Shown here: one piece after another, positions 51,286-64,000 of the stretch
Numbering within the stretch: the first letter of the stretch is position 1
How the letters are laid out: every line of letters begins with the position of its first letter
Assembly (NCBI GenBank): GCA_938082505.1
Contig: CALLLH010000016.1
Location: 62,001-126,000, forward strand
DNA from: an uncultured Flavobacteriales bacterium
Lineage (GTDB): Bacteria > Bacteroidota > Bacteroidia > Flavobacteriales_D > Sanyastnellaceae
Direction: 5' to 3'
Length of the DNA stretch: 64,000 bases
Notes under the pieces: model-generated
Database searches by the model: none
The model's input: only the letters and a program-made list of their open reading frames with translations
What the model was told of the DNA's origin: nothing
Position numbers and translations under genes: made by a program

Positions 51286-53799
51286 TCAATTCGAACAGGG
51301 CAGACCGAATGCTCCGAGGAGGACCAGGAAGTCTGCCACGTCCACGCCGGGGACGCCGTTCAAATCGAACGTACAATCCGCGACGCAACCAAACTCGCCG
51401 AGGAGCAGGAGGATGTCGTTGACGTTCACGAGACCATCATTGTCGAGGTCTTCGGGACATTGGCTCTCCTCTTCAGGGTCCAATGGTCCTCCGCTGCAAT
51501 CGTTGTCGACGCCATCCTGCGTCCCTGGCGCGCCAGGATAGACGTCATTACGAGAATCATCGCAATCGGTTGCATCGAGCACATATCCGATGAGGCTGCC
51601 ATCACAGCCTGTAGTCGAAACGGCAGCATTTCCGAATCCGTCTCCATCCGCATCCGCATACAACGTCGATGGGGGAATGCAGGAACCATCGTCGATGGAG
51701 GCCACCTCCATGAAATTGCAGGCCACGGGATCCGTGCAGCCTTGAATGGCGGTCAGGTTGAAATTCGCGTTGGAGATGTCGAAGAAAACCGATCCGCTTC
51801 CCTTGACTTTGATGCGGGCACCGCTGGTGGTGACGGCCGGAAGCAGGACGGATGTCTCTCCGGTGTTGGGCACACCTTCGGCCAAGAGGAAGGGCCAGGT
51901 GTATCCCCCGTCCACACTACAATACACGTCCACGTTGGCACAATTGACGTTGCCGCCATCCGTTCCGGCCACATCCCACTGCACGGTCAGGGTCGAATTG
52001 CCGGCCCGTGAAATGGTGGTGTTCGGATAGGTCACGAGGAATGGGCCCGTCGAAGCGTCAATGTAGAAGGTCTTGGTTCCCACCGCGACGCCACCACACC
52101 CCGGATTGTTGTCGCGGACAGTGCACTTGAAGGTCATCGTGCGGTTGTAATCCGGCAGGTGTTCACCGAAGGAGATCTCGTTGGCGAGCAGCTTGTCCAC
52201 CTTGGGCACCACACGGATCGGACTCGATACGGGAGAGAAGGAACGGATGCAGGGGGCATTGCCGGAGGGGTTGTCGAGGTTGTTGTCCCCTGTGGCGGTG
52301 GCAGGCCCCAGGTTGTATTGTTCCCAACTGTAGGTCAACACCGTACCCGGGTTCGGGTCCGATGCCGTGGCCGTCAGTTCGAAAGGCGTGCTCTTTGGAA
52401 TGCTGAAAGCACTGCTCCCCACATCCACGGTTGGGGCCGAGTTTCCGCTTCCGATCTGGGTGGCACAGGTATTCCCGAAACCGCTGTGGAGATAATCCGA
52501 GCCCTCGATCAGGCTGTGGACGTGGTACACGTCGTCCGAATTGGTTTGCAGGTTGGGGGCGCAGATGCCGCTGTAGCTCATGATGGTCGAACCGCTGCCC
52601 GGCTCATAGGCATCCGAGGAGGATCGGTTGCCACTGCATGAATTGTTGAAGGTGTGGTTGCACCCGAATTGGTGCCCCATCTCGTGACCTACATAATCGA
52701 CGTCGAAAGGGTCCCCAATGGGAGCGGGAAGCCCGGTAACACCTCCTGCCTTGAAGCTTGTGCAGACGGAGCTCAGGTAGGCCACGCCGCCACCACCCGT
52801 TGAGAATACGTGGCCGATGTCATAGCTGCTGAATCCGATGATGCCGTCAATGGTTGTCTGGTTCTGGGATAGCATGGCCCCTCCATTCGAATTCGTGTAG
52901 GGGTCGGTTGAGCCGTTGAGGAAGATGAGGTCGTCATTGTCCGGAATCAGGGTCAGTCGGATGGCGAGTTCGGGCTCCACGATGCTGTTGATGCGGTTGA
53001 TCGAGGTGTTCATGGCGGAAAGGACACTCGAAATGGTGCCGCCGTGGAATTGGCCGTATTCACCGGTGCATGCCAAGGCCAGTGAATAATTGCGGCGCGT
53101 CTGGCCATAGGGCGGTCCGATGCGCTGGGTGATCCGCCCATCGTCGAGCCCGAGTTCTCCGTCCGCCGTTCCTCCCTTGCCGATGCCCATGGTGCGCACA
53201 TCACAGTCGTCACGGCGCTTGCTGGTGGAAGCCATGAATTCGGAACGGGTGTAGACCATCAGCTGGTCGAAGCTGCCGACATTCCATGGATCGATGTAGA
53301 CGGTGCCGTCCGGAGTGTGGAGAATGCCATGAAACCCCCGGGGACTTAGATCCACACGGCCGAAAATCAAGCTGTTCAATTCCGATTGGACCAGGAAGCT
53401 CCGGATTTCGGGGTAACGCGCGGCCAGTTCGGGCGCCATCACATCAGAGCGGACAGCCCTGAAGGGGTGGGACTCCCAGCCCGCAATGCCTGACTGTGGC
53501 AGGGGCAGGGTCAATCGGCAATCGGATTGGTCCAGGGAGCGGCCTGTCCGGGAGGATTCATCCCATTCCTGAGGAGCAGATTGCAGGATGTCCTCCAGGA
53601 CCTCATGGTCATACGCCACGGCGCGCGCGGCGGGAACGCTTTCCCGGGCCTGGCTCCTGGCCGCATTGCCCTGCTGCCATGTGGCACTCCTCAAAGCGGG
53701 GGTGGGGGCATACCATTGGGACCAACTGACTGAGGACCAAATCAGCAGCGGAATGAGGATGAGAAAAACGAAGGGGTTCCTATTCAGGGACATGGACAT
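51286..53799 (-). CDS. Secreted metzincin (reprolysin-like) metallopeptidase with dockerin-like C-terminus
   Basis: The 837-residue protein has a signal peptide (FVFLILIPLLIWSSVSWS), a propeptide, and a zinc-peptidase domain with HEMGHQFGCNH: His372, Glu373, His376 and His382 match the metzincin HExxHxxGxxH site, and IMSYSG is the Met-turn. Ig-like domains follow, then one GCTDPVACNF repeat, a MopE-like unit (ATDCDDSRNDVYPGAP) and a dockerin-like pair (LDNDGLVNVNDILLLLGEFG, VDVADFLVLLGAFG). There is no T9SS type A domain. The ATG at 53799 (or 53793) starts the signal peptide. It should cleave proteins outside the cell. Confidence 0.9.
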   Translation of the reverse strand: MSMSLNRNPFVFLILIPLLIWSSVSWSQWYAPTPALRSATWQQGNAARSQARESVPAARAVAYDHEVLEDILQSAPQEWDESSRTGRSLDQSDCRLTLPLPQSGIAGWESHPFRAVRSDVMAPELAARYPEIRSFLVQSELNSLIFGRVDLSPRGFHGILHTPDGTVYIDPWNVGSFDQLMVYTRSEFMASTSKRRDDCDVRTMGIGKGGTADGELGLDDGRITQRIGPPYGQTRRNYSLALACTGEYGQFHGGTISSVLSAMNTSINRINSIVEPELAIRLTLIPDNDDLIFLNGSTDPYTNSNGGAMLSQNQTTIDGIIGFSSYDIGHVFSTGGGGVAYLSSVCTSFKAGGVTGLPAPIGDPFDVDYVGHEMGHQFGCNHTFNNSCSGNRSSSDAYEPGSGSTIMSYSGICAPNLQTNSDDVYHVHSLIEGSDYLHSGFGNTCATQIGSGNSAPTVDVGSSAFSIPKSTPFELTATASDPNPGTVLTYSWEQYNLGPATATGDNNLDNPSGNAPCIRSFSPVSSPIRVVPKVDKLLANEISFGEHLPDYNRTMTFKCTVRDNNPGCGGVAVGTKTFYIDASTGPFLVTYPNTTISRAGNSTLTVQWDVAGTDGGNVNCANVDVYCSVDGGYTWPFLLAEGVPNTGETSVLLPAVTTSGARIKVKGSGSVFFDISNANFNLTAIQGCTDPVACNFMEVASIDDGSCIPPSTLYADADGDGFGNAAVSTTGCDGSLIGYVLDATDCDDSRNDVYPGAPGTQDGVDNDCSGGPLDPEEESQCPEDLDNDGLVNVNDILLLLGEFGCVADCTFDLNGVPGVDVADFLVLLGAFGLPCSN

Positions 53800-53921
53800 A
53801 CAACAAGATAACTTCCAATTTGCTTTCGACAGGTGCATGAAGGGGAGGCAAGGGGGCATGAGATTTGTCATCGTCGGAGGGAAACATGAGGACCACATGT
53901 GGAAAACGGTGGCGGCGCGGC

Positions 53922-53953
53922 TTGCTGTAAACACTGAGTTTCCAGTACTTTTC
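53922..53953 (+). promoter_or_regulatory. Promoter-like element for parE
   Basis: TTG (53922-53924), 21-base spacer, TACTTTTC (53946-53953, one mismatch to TAnnTTTG). The GTG start lies 25 bases downstream, preceded by AGGAAAGGG as a ribosome binding site. Confidence 0.45.
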
Positions 53954-53978
53954 ATGTTCGCAAATCAGGAAAGGGAAC

Positions 53979-55859
53979 GTGGCGCAGCAAGCAAAACAGG
54001 ATTACACGGAGAGTGACATCAGGTCACTGGACTGGAAGGAACACATCCGGCTGAGGCCGGGCATGTACATCGGCAAGCTGGGAGATGGGGCCAGTGCGGA
54101 CGATGGAATTTACGTCCTGCTCAAGGAGGTCATCGACAACAGCATCGACGAGCACCTCATGGGCAATGGCAAGACCATCGAGATCACCATCAGGGAAGGA
54201 GCGGTCCAAGTGAGGGATTACGGCAGGGGCATTCCACACGGTGCCGTGGTGGACTGCGTGTCCAAGATCAACACTGGCGCCAAATACAGCGAGGGCGCTT
54301 TCAGCAAGACCGTAGGACTCAACGGGGTCGGAACGAAGGCGGTCAATGCCCTGTCCACGGAATTCCGCATCGAGAGTTTCCGCGAGGGCAAGGTCAAGGC
54401 GGCCCGATTCGAAATCGGCGTGCTCAAGGATGACGAGGCGGTAGTGGACACGTCGTTGCGCAACGGCACCCGAACCTGGTTTCGACCGGACCCCGCCGTA
54501 TTCAAGAGCTACCAGTATCGGCGCGAGCATGTGGAGCGCTTGTTGTGGAATTACGCCTACCTGAACAGCGGATTGACGCTGGTCTTCAATGGCGAGAAGA
54601 TCCACAGTGAGGACGGATTGAAGGATCTGATCAAGCAGAACCTGTCCGCCGAACCCGGTTATCCCATCATTCACCTTCGGGGCGATGACATCGAAGTGGC
54701 ATTGACCCACACCCAGGCCTACGGGGAGGACCATTACAGTTTCGTCAACGGCCAGTACACCACGCAAGGTGGAACCCACCAGAAGGCATTGCGCGAGGCC
54801 TACGTGAAAGTGCTGCGTGATTTTTACCAGAAGGAGTACGATCCGGGAGACGTCCGCATGGGCCTCATGGCCGCCATAGCCGTGCGCGTGCAGGAGCCGG
54901 TGTTCGAGTCCCAGACAAAGACCAAGTTGGGCTCGTCCGAAGTGCGACCGGGAGGCACCAGCATGCGGTCTTTCGTCTACGATTTCCTGAAGGTGGAATT
55001 GGCGAATTTTCTCCACCGAACGCCTGAGACGGCGGATGCCCTGCTCAAGCGCATCCTCCAGAGTGAAAAGGAGCGAAAGGACCTCGCAGGCATCAAGAAA
55101 CTCGCCAGGGAGCGGGCCAAGAAGGCCAGCCTCCACAACAAGAAACTGCGGGACTGTCGGGTGCACCTGACCAAGAAGCACGAGCGCGCGGAGGAGTCCA
55201 TGTTGTTCATCACCGAGGGCGACAGTGCATCGGGAAGCATCACCAAGGCCCGCGATGTGAATACCCAGGCGGTATTTTCCCTAAAGGGCAAGCCCCTGAA
55301 CTGTTACGGGCTGACGAAAAAGGTCGTCTACGAAAACGAGGAGTTCAATTTGCTCCAGGCAGCACTCGACATCGAAGATGGGCTCGATGGACTCCGCTAC
55401 AACCAGGTGATCATCGCGACGGATGCGGACGTTGATGGCATGCACATCCGGATTCTGCTCATGACCTTCTTCCTGCAGTTTTTTCCGGACCTCGTCAGGA
55501 AAGGACACCTGTATGTCCTGCAGACGCCCTTGTTCCGGGTGCGCAACAAAAAGGAGACCCGGTATTGCTACACCGCAGAGGAGCGTCTGAATGCCATCGC
55601 CGATCTGGGACCAAAGCCGGAGATTACCCGATTCAAGGGGTTGGGAGAGATCAGTCCCGACGAATTCTCGCACTTCATCGGCGAGAACATCCGACTGGAT
55701 CCGGTGGACCTGGGCGGAGAGCACCAACTCGACGACATGCTGGCGTTCTTCATGGGCAAGAACACGCCGGACCGCCAGAGATTCATCATTGACAACCTTC
55801 GGGTCGAGAAAGACCCAGATGAACCAACCGAACCCAAGGAAACCACCGAAGCGGCATGA
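53979..55859 (+). CDS. parE: DNA topoisomerase IV subunit B
   Basis: ParE is the ATPase subunit of topoisomerase IV, which unlinks daughter chromosomes. The GHKL motifs ([31 protein letters not shown]) and the TOPRIM motif EGDSASGS and DADVDGMHI are present. At 626 residues it matches the short Bacteroidota ParE. It starts with GTG at 53979 behind a good ribosome binding site. Its stop overlaps the parC start by 4 bases. Assignment as ParE over GyrB follows from this length and pairing. Confidence 0.95.
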   Translation: MAQQAKQDYTESDIRSLDWKEHIRLRPGMYIGKLGDGASADDGIYVLLKEVIDNSIDEHLMGNGKTIEITIREGAVQVRDYGRGIPHGAVVDCVSKINTGAKYSEGAFSKTVGLNGVGTKAVNALSTEFRIESFREGKVKAARFEIGVLKDDEAVVDTSLRNGTRTWFRPDPAVFKSYQYRREHVERLLWNYAYLNSGLTLVFNGEKIHSEDGLKDLIKQNLSAEPGYPIIHLRGDDIEVALTHTQAYGEDHYSFVNGQYTTQGGTHQKALREAYVKVLRDFYQKEYDPGDVRMGLMAAIAVRVQEPVFESQTKTKLGSSEVRPGGTSMRSFVYDFLKVELANFLHRTPETADALLKRILQSEKERKDLAGIKKLARERAKKASLHNKKLRDCRVHLTKKHERAEESMLFITEGDSASGSITKARDVNTQAVFSLKGKPLNCYGLTKKVVYENEEFNLLQAALDIEDGLDGLRYNQVIIATDADVDGMHIRILLMTFFLQFFPDLVRKGHLYVLQTPLFRVRNKKETRYCYTAEERLNAIADLGPKPEITRFKGLGEISPDEFSHFIGENIRLDPVDLGGEHQLDDMLAFFMGKNTPDRQRFIIDNLRVEKDPDEPTEPKETTEAA

Positions 55860-58531
55860 GCGAGGAAGCACAAGACCCTGAGGAGCACGAAGAAAAAGAC
55901 GGCCTCGATTCCGATGGAAAGGAGGGGGACGCTGGGCGCGACGGTGTGGACATGGAAAAGGTCGTTCGGATCAAGGGGATGTACAATGAGTACTTCCTCG
56001 ACTATGCATCCTATGTCATCCTGGAGCGGGCCGTACCCCACCTGCACGATGGCCTGAAACCCGTGCAGCGGCGCATCCTGCATTCGTTGCGGGAGTTGGA
56101 TGATGGCCGGTTCCATAAGGTGGCCAACGCCATCGGGAATACGATGAAGTTTCACCCGCATGGTGACGCCAGCATCGGAGATGCCATGGTCCAGATTGGC
56201 CAGCGTGAGCTCGTGCTCGACTGCCAGGGAAACTGGGGCAACATCCTGACGGGGGACAGTGCGGCCGCGCCGAGGTACATCGAGACCCGGCTGAGCACCT
56301 TCGCCAAGGACGCCCTGTTCAACCCTAAGACCACCAATTGGCTCGCCAGTTATGATGGCCGGAACCAGGAACCGGAGACGCTTCCGGTGAAGTTCCCCCT
56401 GTTGCTCCAGCAGGGAGCCGAGGGCATCGCCGTCGGATTGGCGTGCAAGATGCTGCCCCACAATTTCATCGAGCTCATCGACGGGGCGGTGGCCTACCTC
56501 AAGGGACGCAGCTTCAAGCTCCTGCCTGACTTTCCGACGGGAGGAGAGGCGGATTGCGAGCAGTACAATGATGGCCTCAGGGGAGGCCGCGTCCGGGTCC
56601 GGGCCAAGATCCGAAAGGAGGACAACAAGACGCTCATCGTGGAGGAACTCCCTTATGGAGTGACCACGACGTCCCTCATCGAGAGCATCCTCAAGGCCAA
56701 CGACAAGGGCAAGATCAAGGTCAAGCGCGTAGAGGACAATACCGCCGAGTTCGTGGAGGTCATGATCCATCTCGCATCCGGTGTATCGCCGGATCGGACG
56801 ATTGACGCCCTGTTTGCCTTCACCGATTGTGAGGTGCGGATTGCGCCGAATGCCTGCGTCATCGAGGACGATAGGCCGGTCTTCCTCGGGATCAAGGAGA
56901 TTCTGAAGCGGAGTACAGACCGCACGCGCATGCTGCTTGGGCGCGAACTCGAGATCCGCCTGGGTGAACTCCAAGAGTCGTGGCATTTCGCTTCCCTTGA
57001 GAAGATCTTCATCGAAAAGCGGATCTACCGGGACATCGAGGAATGCGAGACCTGGGATGCCATCCTGCAGGCCATCCACGAGGGTTTGGCGCCCCACATC
57101 AAGCATTTGATCCGCCCCGTGACGGACGAGGATGTGACCCGCCTCACTGAAATCAGGATCAAGCGCATCTCCAAGTTCGATTCGGACAAGGCGGACCAGC
57201 GCATTTCCAACCTCGAGGTCGAGATCGAGGAGGTGAAGAATCACCTCGATCACCTGACGGATTACACCATCGAATGGTACCGACAGCTCAAGAAAAAGTA
57301 TGGCAAGGGGCGCGAACGGAAGACCACCCTCAGGACCTTCGGCAACATCGACAGTGCCAAGGTGGCCGTTGCCAATCACAAATTGTATGCGGACCTCAAG
57401 GAGGGTTTCGTGGGCATCGGCATGCCCCGGGGAGAAGGAGAGTACATCTGCGATTGTTCGGACATCGCCGACATCATCGTGTTCCGTCAGGACGGCACGA
57501 TGCAGGTGTCCAAGGTCAGCCCCAAGGCCTTCTTCGGAAAGGACATCCTGCACGTGGGGGTCTGGAAGCGAGGGGATGAACGCACCACCTACAACCTGGT
57601 CTATCGCGATGGAAAGAAAAGTGCCGGGGGACGCACCTATGTCAAGCGGTTCCACGTCACTTCCATCACGCGGGACAAGGAATATCACCTCACCAGGGGC
57701 AATCCCGGAAGCCAGATCCTCTGGTTCACGGCCAATGCCAATGGCGAGGCCGAACAGGTGACGGTGCACCTCAGTCGGATGCCCCGACTCAAATCGCTCA
57801 AGGTCGACGTTGACTTTGCGGAAATCGCCATCAAAGGGCGCAGTGCGGCAGGCAATACGGTGACCAAGTATGCCGTGACCGGGAAGGTTGATCTCAAGAG
57901 CGCGGGCTCGAGTACGCTTGGAGCGCGCAAGGTCTGGTATGACGAATCGGTCAAGCGGCTCAACAGCGAGGGGCGGGGCCGCCTGCTGGGCGCCTTCGGG
58001 GCCGATGATCGCCTGCTGGTGGTGTTGTCTTCCGGAGCCTATGAGCTCGTCAAACCGGAGTTGAGCACCCATTTTCCCGACGACATGGTGCTGCTTGACA
58101 AGTGGATGCCTGAGCGTCCACTGACCGTCGTGCACCTGGATGGGGAAAAGAAAGCGGTCTACGTCAAACGGTTCCAAGCGGAGTCCTCTCTGAAGACGGT
58201 GGAGTTCATCGGGGAGTCGGAGGGGTCTTCCATGCTGCTGTTCACGGACCACGGGGCCCCTGTCATCAAGTGCAAGGCCAAGGACCTCGGCGAGCAGCGA
58301 TTCAGCCTGAACGAATTCATTTCAGTGAAGGGCGTGAAGGCCCGTGGAAAGCGCATTTCGACCGATGCGAGGGCCAAGGTGACCCTGGAGGACACGCCGA
58401 ACCCCAACGTGCCCGAAGAGCCCGAGGACACGCCTCAGGACCTGGTGGATTCCACCGTTTCCGCGGAAAACCGAAGCGACGGGGAAGAGATGGAGGGCGA
58501 TGCCGGCGATGCGCAGGTGACCCTGTTCTGA
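55856..58531 (+). CDS. parC: DNA topoisomerase IV subunit A
   Basis: ParC makes the double-strand cut. After an acidic, poorly conserved N-terminus (residues 1-32), the breakage domain follows with '[18 protein letters not shown]', [13 protein letters not shown] and the active Tyr141 in [11 protein letters not shown] coiled coil and a C-terminal beta-pinwheel-like domain end in an acidic tail. Length is 891 residues. It overlaps parE by ATGA and precedes a GH13 gene by 15 bases. Confidence 0.95.
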   Translation: MSEEAQDPEEHEEKDGLDSDGKEGDAGRDGVDMEKVVRIKGMYNEYFLDYASYVILERAVPHLHDGLKPVQRRILHSLRELDDGRFHKVANAIGNTMKFHPHGDASIGDAMVQIGQRELVLDCQGNWGNILTGDSAAAPRYIETRLSTFAKDALFNPKTTNWLASYDGRNQEPETLPVKFPLLLQQGAEGIAVGLACKMLPHNFIELIDGAVAYLKGRSFKLLPDFPTGGEADCEQYNDGLRGGRVRVRAKIRKEDNKTLIVEELPYGVTTTSLIESILKANDKGKIKVKRVEDNTAEFVEVMIHLASGVSPDRTIDALFAFTDCEVRIAPNACVIEDDRPVFLGIKEILKRSTDRTRMLLGRELEIRLGELQESWHFASLEKIFIEKRIYRDIEECETWDAILQAIHEGLAPHIKHLIRPVTDEDVTRLTEIRIKRISKFDSDKADQRISNLEVEIEEVKNHLDHLTDYTIEWYRQLKKKYGKGRERKTTLRTFGNIDSAKVAVANHKLYADLKEGFVGIGMPRGEGEYICDCSDIADIIVFRQDGTMQVSKVSPKAFFGKDILHVGVWKRGDERTTYNLVYRDGKKSAGGRTYVKRFHVTSITRDKEYHLTRGNPGSQILWFTANANGEAEQVTVHLSRMPRLKSLKVDVDFAEIAIKGRSAAGNTVTKYAVTGKVDLKSAGSSTLGARKVWYDESVKRLNSEGRGRLLGAFGADDRLLVVLSSGAYELVKPELSTHFPDDMVLLDKWMPERPLTVVHLDGEKKAVYVKRFQAESSLKTVEFIGESEGSSMLLFTDHGAPVIKCKAKDLGEQRFSLNEFISVKGVKARGKRISTDARAKVTLEDTPNPNVPEEPEDTPQDLVDSTVSAENRSDGEEMEGDAGDAQVTLF

Positions 58532-58546
58532 GAATACCTTTGGACC

Positions 58547-59974
58547 ATGATCCGCAACCCCATCTTCTGGAGCCTGGCGCTCGGGCTCACCGCCTGTGCC
58601 ACGGCCCCCGCTGACCGCGATTCAGCGCAGGCCGAGACCATCAACGGGACCGACACTTCGGATGTCCTGATCCATCCTGAATGGTCGGAACGGGCTGTCA
58701 TATATGAGCTCAACTTGAGGCAGCATACGCCCCAGGGGGACTTGCAGAGTGCCATGGCGGATCTGCCGCGGATCAAGGAGTTGGGCAGTGACATCATTTG
58801 GTTGATGCCGGTCCACCCGATCGGCGAGGTGAACCGGAAGGGGGGAGAGAACAAGGACAATTACCTCGTTCAGCCCGGGAGCACTTCGCTCGGCAGTCCT
58901 TATAGTGTGCAAGACTACAAGGCGCTCAATCCGGACTACGGTTCGTGGGAGGATTTCGACGCCTTCGTGGCCAAGGCCCATGAGTTTGAGATGCGCGTCA
59001 TCATCGACTGGGTAGCAAACCATACGGCTTTCGACGCGGTATGGACGCGCGATTCTACAGGACTCGGGTATTACCTGCTGGATGGCGATGGCCAAATACA
59101 GCCTCCTACGGGAACCGACTGGGTCGACGTGGCCCAACTCGATTGGGAACGCGGCGAGGAGAATGGACTGTACGACGCCATGGAGGATGCCATGGCCTTC
59201 TGGGTGCGCGACCACGATGTGGATGGCTTCCGGTGTGATGTCGCCATGAAGGTGCCCACGGCATTCTGGAACAGGGTGCGACGGACGCTGGAGTCCTTGG
59301 AGCCTGAGGTCTTCATGCTGGCCGAGGCGGAGCAGCCGGACCACCATGACCGCGCCTTCGATGCGAGCTACGCTTGGGAATTCCACCACATCACCAATGA
59401 AGTGGCGCGGGGTCACATGGATGCCGACAGCGTGCGGGCCTATCTCGACCGGGAATTCGCACGTTTTCCCGCTTCGGCCTATCGGATGACCTTCATCACG
59501 AACCACGACGAGAATTCATGGAATGGCACCGTTTCCGAGCGCTATGGAGATGCGGGAAGGGCGATGGCGGTCATGTGCGGCACCCTGTTCGGCATGCCCC
59601 TTGTCTATGGAGGACAGGAAAGCCGAATGAACAAGCGCCTGCGTTTTTTCGAGAAGGATACCGTGCCTTGGGGTGACTTCCGGGACATGTCATTCTATCG
59701 CATCCTTCATGACCTGCATCACCGGCATCCACCCATGTTCAATGGAGCCTCGGGCGCCCGGCCCGTCCAGTTGGCCGAGGAGGGGGACATCCTGTATTTC
59801 GAGCGCGCCGCTCAGGGCACCTCCCTCCGTGTGGTGATCAACCTCAGTGATCGAGAACAGGAATTCGCACCCCCCGGATTGGAGGGGTACAGGACGACCT
59901 TCGACAAAGGGTCCCTGAGCCGCAAGCGTTGGGCACCATGGTCCTTTGAGGTCTTCGTGAAAATGGACAGATGA
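58547..59974 (+). CDS. GH13 alpha-amylase-family lipoprotein
   Basis: This 475-residue glycoside hydrolase carries a lipobox (LGLTAC, Cys17), so it is anchored in the envelope. The GH13 regions are complete: 'VIIDWVANHT' (region I), GFRCDVA with the nucleophile Asp (II), FMLAEAEQ with the acid/base Glu (III) and TNHDEN (IV). It should cut alpha-glucans such as starch or maltodextrins in the periplasm or at the surface. It is linked to mgsA by a 4-base overlap and follows parC in the same direction. Confidence 0.93.
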   Translation: MIRNPIFWSLALGLTACATAPADRDSAQAETINGTDTSDVLIHPEWSERAVIYELNLRQHTPQGDLQSAMADLPRIKELGSDIIWLMPVHPIGEVNRKGGENKDNYLVQPGSTSLGSPYSVQDYKALNPDYGSWEDFDAFVAKAHEFEMRVIIDWVANHTAFDAVWTRDSTGLGYYLLDGDGQIQPPTGTDWVDVAQLDWERGEENGLYDAMEDAMAFWVRDHDVDGFRCDVAMKVPTAFWNRVRRTLESLEPEVFMLAEAEQPDHHDRAFDASYAWEFHHITNEVARGHMDADSVRAYLDREFARFPASAYRMTFITNHDENSWNGTVSERYGDAGRAMAVMCGTLFGMPLVYGGQESRMNKRLRFFEKDTVPWGDFRDMSFYRILHDLHHRHPPMFNGASGARPVQLAEEGDILYFERAAQGTSLRVVINLSDREQEFAPPGLEGYRTTFDKGSLSRKRWAPWSFEVFVKMDR

Positions 59975-60333
59975 AATACATCGCATTGATTGCCCACGAT
60001 GGAAAGAAAGCGGAGCTCGTGGAGTTCGTCCTCCGGTTCCGCAAATTCTTTACACAAGTGCCCACATTGGCGACCCAGACTACGGGCAGCAAACTGGCGG
60101 AAAAGGGCATCCTCGTGGAAACCGTGGCCTCGGGACCAAGGGGCGGTGACGCACAGATCGCGGCCCGCATCACCGAAGGCCTCGTGGGCGGGGTCATCTT
60201 CTTTCGGGACCCGATGGGAAAGCACCCCCACGAGCCGGACATCAACATGCTGCTCAGGTTGTGCGATGTCTACAACATTCCCCTGGCGACCAATCCTGCT
60301 ACGGCGGAGTTGATTGCCCGCAACATCGCCTGA
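59971..60333 (+). CDS. mgsA: Methylglyoxal synthase
   Basis: MgsA turns dihydroxyacetone phosphate into methylglyoxal and phosphate, a bypass when glycolysis overflows. The family lines IALIAHDGKKAELVEF, ATQTTGSKL, 'GPRGGDAQIAARI' with the catalytic Asp and DPMGKHPHEPDI are intact in 120 residues, a normal short form. Its ATG overlaps the GH13 stop (ATGA). prmC begins 8 bases after its stop. Confidence 0.95.
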   Translation: MKYIALIAHDGKKAELVEFVLRFRKFFTQVPTLATQTTGSKLAEKGILVETVASGPRGGDAQIAARITEGLVGGVIFFRDPMGKHPHEPDINMLLRLCDVYNIPLATNPATAELIARNIA

Positions 60334-60340
60334 TTCCGCG

Positions 60341-63279
<2,939 letters not shown>

Positions 63280-63377
63280 GGTCGGAGTCTGTCGGAATGT
63301 TCCGCATGTGGCTCGCAGTTTGCTCTCGGTGCATTTCTTGGGCTCCTGTTTCTTATATTGTTCAGACTTAATCACTG

Positions 63378-64000
63378 ATGATGAAGCACTTGATTCATAT
63401 GGTGGCCGTATTGGTCAGCACCGTTGCGTTTACCCTCCAATTTGACGCTCAGACATGCTCTGATCCGTCTGCTTGCAATTTCGACACCATCCCTTCCGGG
63501 GGCATGGCGAATGCTTTGGAAGACTACTGCCTGATTACCGAGGTGGTGACGGAGGACGTGGGTGTCTTGGTGGGTGCCTTGGGCTCCATCGACCTGACGG
63601 GGTATTCCACAATGAGGGTCTATTTGCAGACGTCGGACCCTACGGACTTCGTGACTTCCGTGTCGGGAAACTCCGTGAATCCGCTGAACATTTCGACGAC
63701 AACCAGCTTTTTCCAAAGCCAATTGGGGGCGGTGACACCAGAGAACGTCAATCCCATACTGGTGCCGGTTTATCCGGACCTCGCCCATGATTCCTGGGTG
63801 ACCATTGGCGTTGATGGACCTGCAGATGCATCGCTCGGTCAGACCGCGGTGTCCGTTGTGAATTCTCCGAACCAGAACTGGTCACTGGCCTTCGATCCGG
63901 GTGCAGGTGCACCGGGCGGCAACATCGTGATTGACGACGCAGTGGGCGGAGTGTGGTACATCCTGAACGGGGATTCCAATGGTTTCCCTGACGCGGATGG
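63378..64000 (+). CDS. Secreted protein, N-terminal part (cut by window edge)
   Basis: An open frame of at least 207 codons starts with ATG ATG at 63378 and runs off the right edge. It begins with a signal peptide (HMVAVLVSTVAFTLQFDAQ), then a CSDPSACNF motif and 'GLMANALEDYCLI'-like text (read as GGMANALEDYCLI), then beta-rich sequence of unknown family. The CSDPSACNF line echoes the CTDP repeats in the other secreted proteins. TATATTG (63355-63361) lies upstream. The C-terminus, and so any sorting domain, is outside the window. Confidence 0.8.
   Translation, partial: MMKHLIHMVAVLVSTVAFTLQFDAQTCSDPSACNFDTIPSGGMANALEDYCLITEVVTEDVGVLVGALGSIDLTGYSTMRVYLQTSDPTDFVTSVSGNSVNPLNISTTTSFFQSQLGAVTPENVNPILVPVYPDLAHDSWVTIGVDGPADASLGQTAVSVVNSPNQNWSLAFDPGAGAPGGNIVIDDAVGGVWYILNGDSNGFPDAD

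Noticed and set aside
55568-58252. 894-codon open frame on the minus strand opposite parC
   Set aside because: It mirrors the parE end and parC codon pattern of this GC-rich genome, has no domain, and parC on the plus strand is unmistakable. An antisense gene of this size is not supported.
63280-63377. Terminator after ligA
   Set aside because: Only very short dyads (CGGAATGTTCCG) and no T run next to them; not enough to call.

Overview
The window reads as a chromosomal segment of a Bacteroidota bacterium, most likely a high-GC marine member of Flavobacteriales (lineage inferred; GC looks near 60% by eye). The evidence is type IX secretion (T9SS) C-terminal sorting domains on several secreted proteins, a gingipain-like C25 peptidase, DUF4249, DUF1573 and CarboxypepD_reg-type proteins, repeats of the CTDPxACNF type, Bacteroidota-type -7 boxes (TAnnTTTG), and the conserved order nusB-DUF1573-yajC-YbbR-like. 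I saw no tRNA, rRNA, CRISPR array, insertion sequence, phage or plasmid gene. Coding density is very high, many genes overlap by 4 bases (ATGA), and only one gap reaches 300 bases.

Layout. 1-12335: a TamB fragment divergent from tsaD, a SRPBCC protein, a LytS-type kinase, a DEAH helicase divergent from ung, a WD40 protein, hisS, a degenerate LytS-like membrane protein with meaB, a CarboxypepD_reg-like protein and two small proteins. 12345-18469: a four-gene envelope operon (LysM protein with an apparently dead lytic-transglycosylase fold, two SGNH hydrolases, an MBOAT acyltransferase) that looks like an O-acetylation system for peptidoglycan or another envelope glycan. 18554-20587: a PAS-PAS hybrid histidine kinase, followed by an AT-rich, dyad-rich 318-base gap. 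20906-27242: a YkuK-like RNase H-fold protein, a SRPBCC protein and two T9SS cargo proteins including the 1504-residue C25 peptidase.

27317-40756 (all minus): DnaJ/TerB protein, two TPM proteins, LemA and HtpG form one quality-control-like cluster. A T9SS cargo protein, a lipoprotein, a LOG-family protein, uvrA, nhaC, YbbR-like, yajC, DUF1573 and nusB follow. 40881-43353: a DUF4249 lipoprotein and a DUF4139 protein. 43379-47079: the overlapping operon pepD-surE-membrane protein-lpxB. 47117-53799: two large adjacent secreted proteins, a sortilin-like Asp-box propeller and a metzincin peptidase, both with MopE-like and dockerin-like C-termini in place of a T9SS domain. 53979-63279: parE-parC-GH13 lipoprotein-mgsA-prmC-ligA, apparently one transcription direction with several overlaps. 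The window ends inside another secreted protein.

Most of the window is housekeeping. The parts most worth attention are the LysM/SGNH/SGNH/MBOAT operon with its inactive-looking transglycosylase, the shared dockerin-like C-termini of the two secreted giants, the -7 boxes lying only a few bases before start codons, and the dyad-rich gap at 20588-20905.
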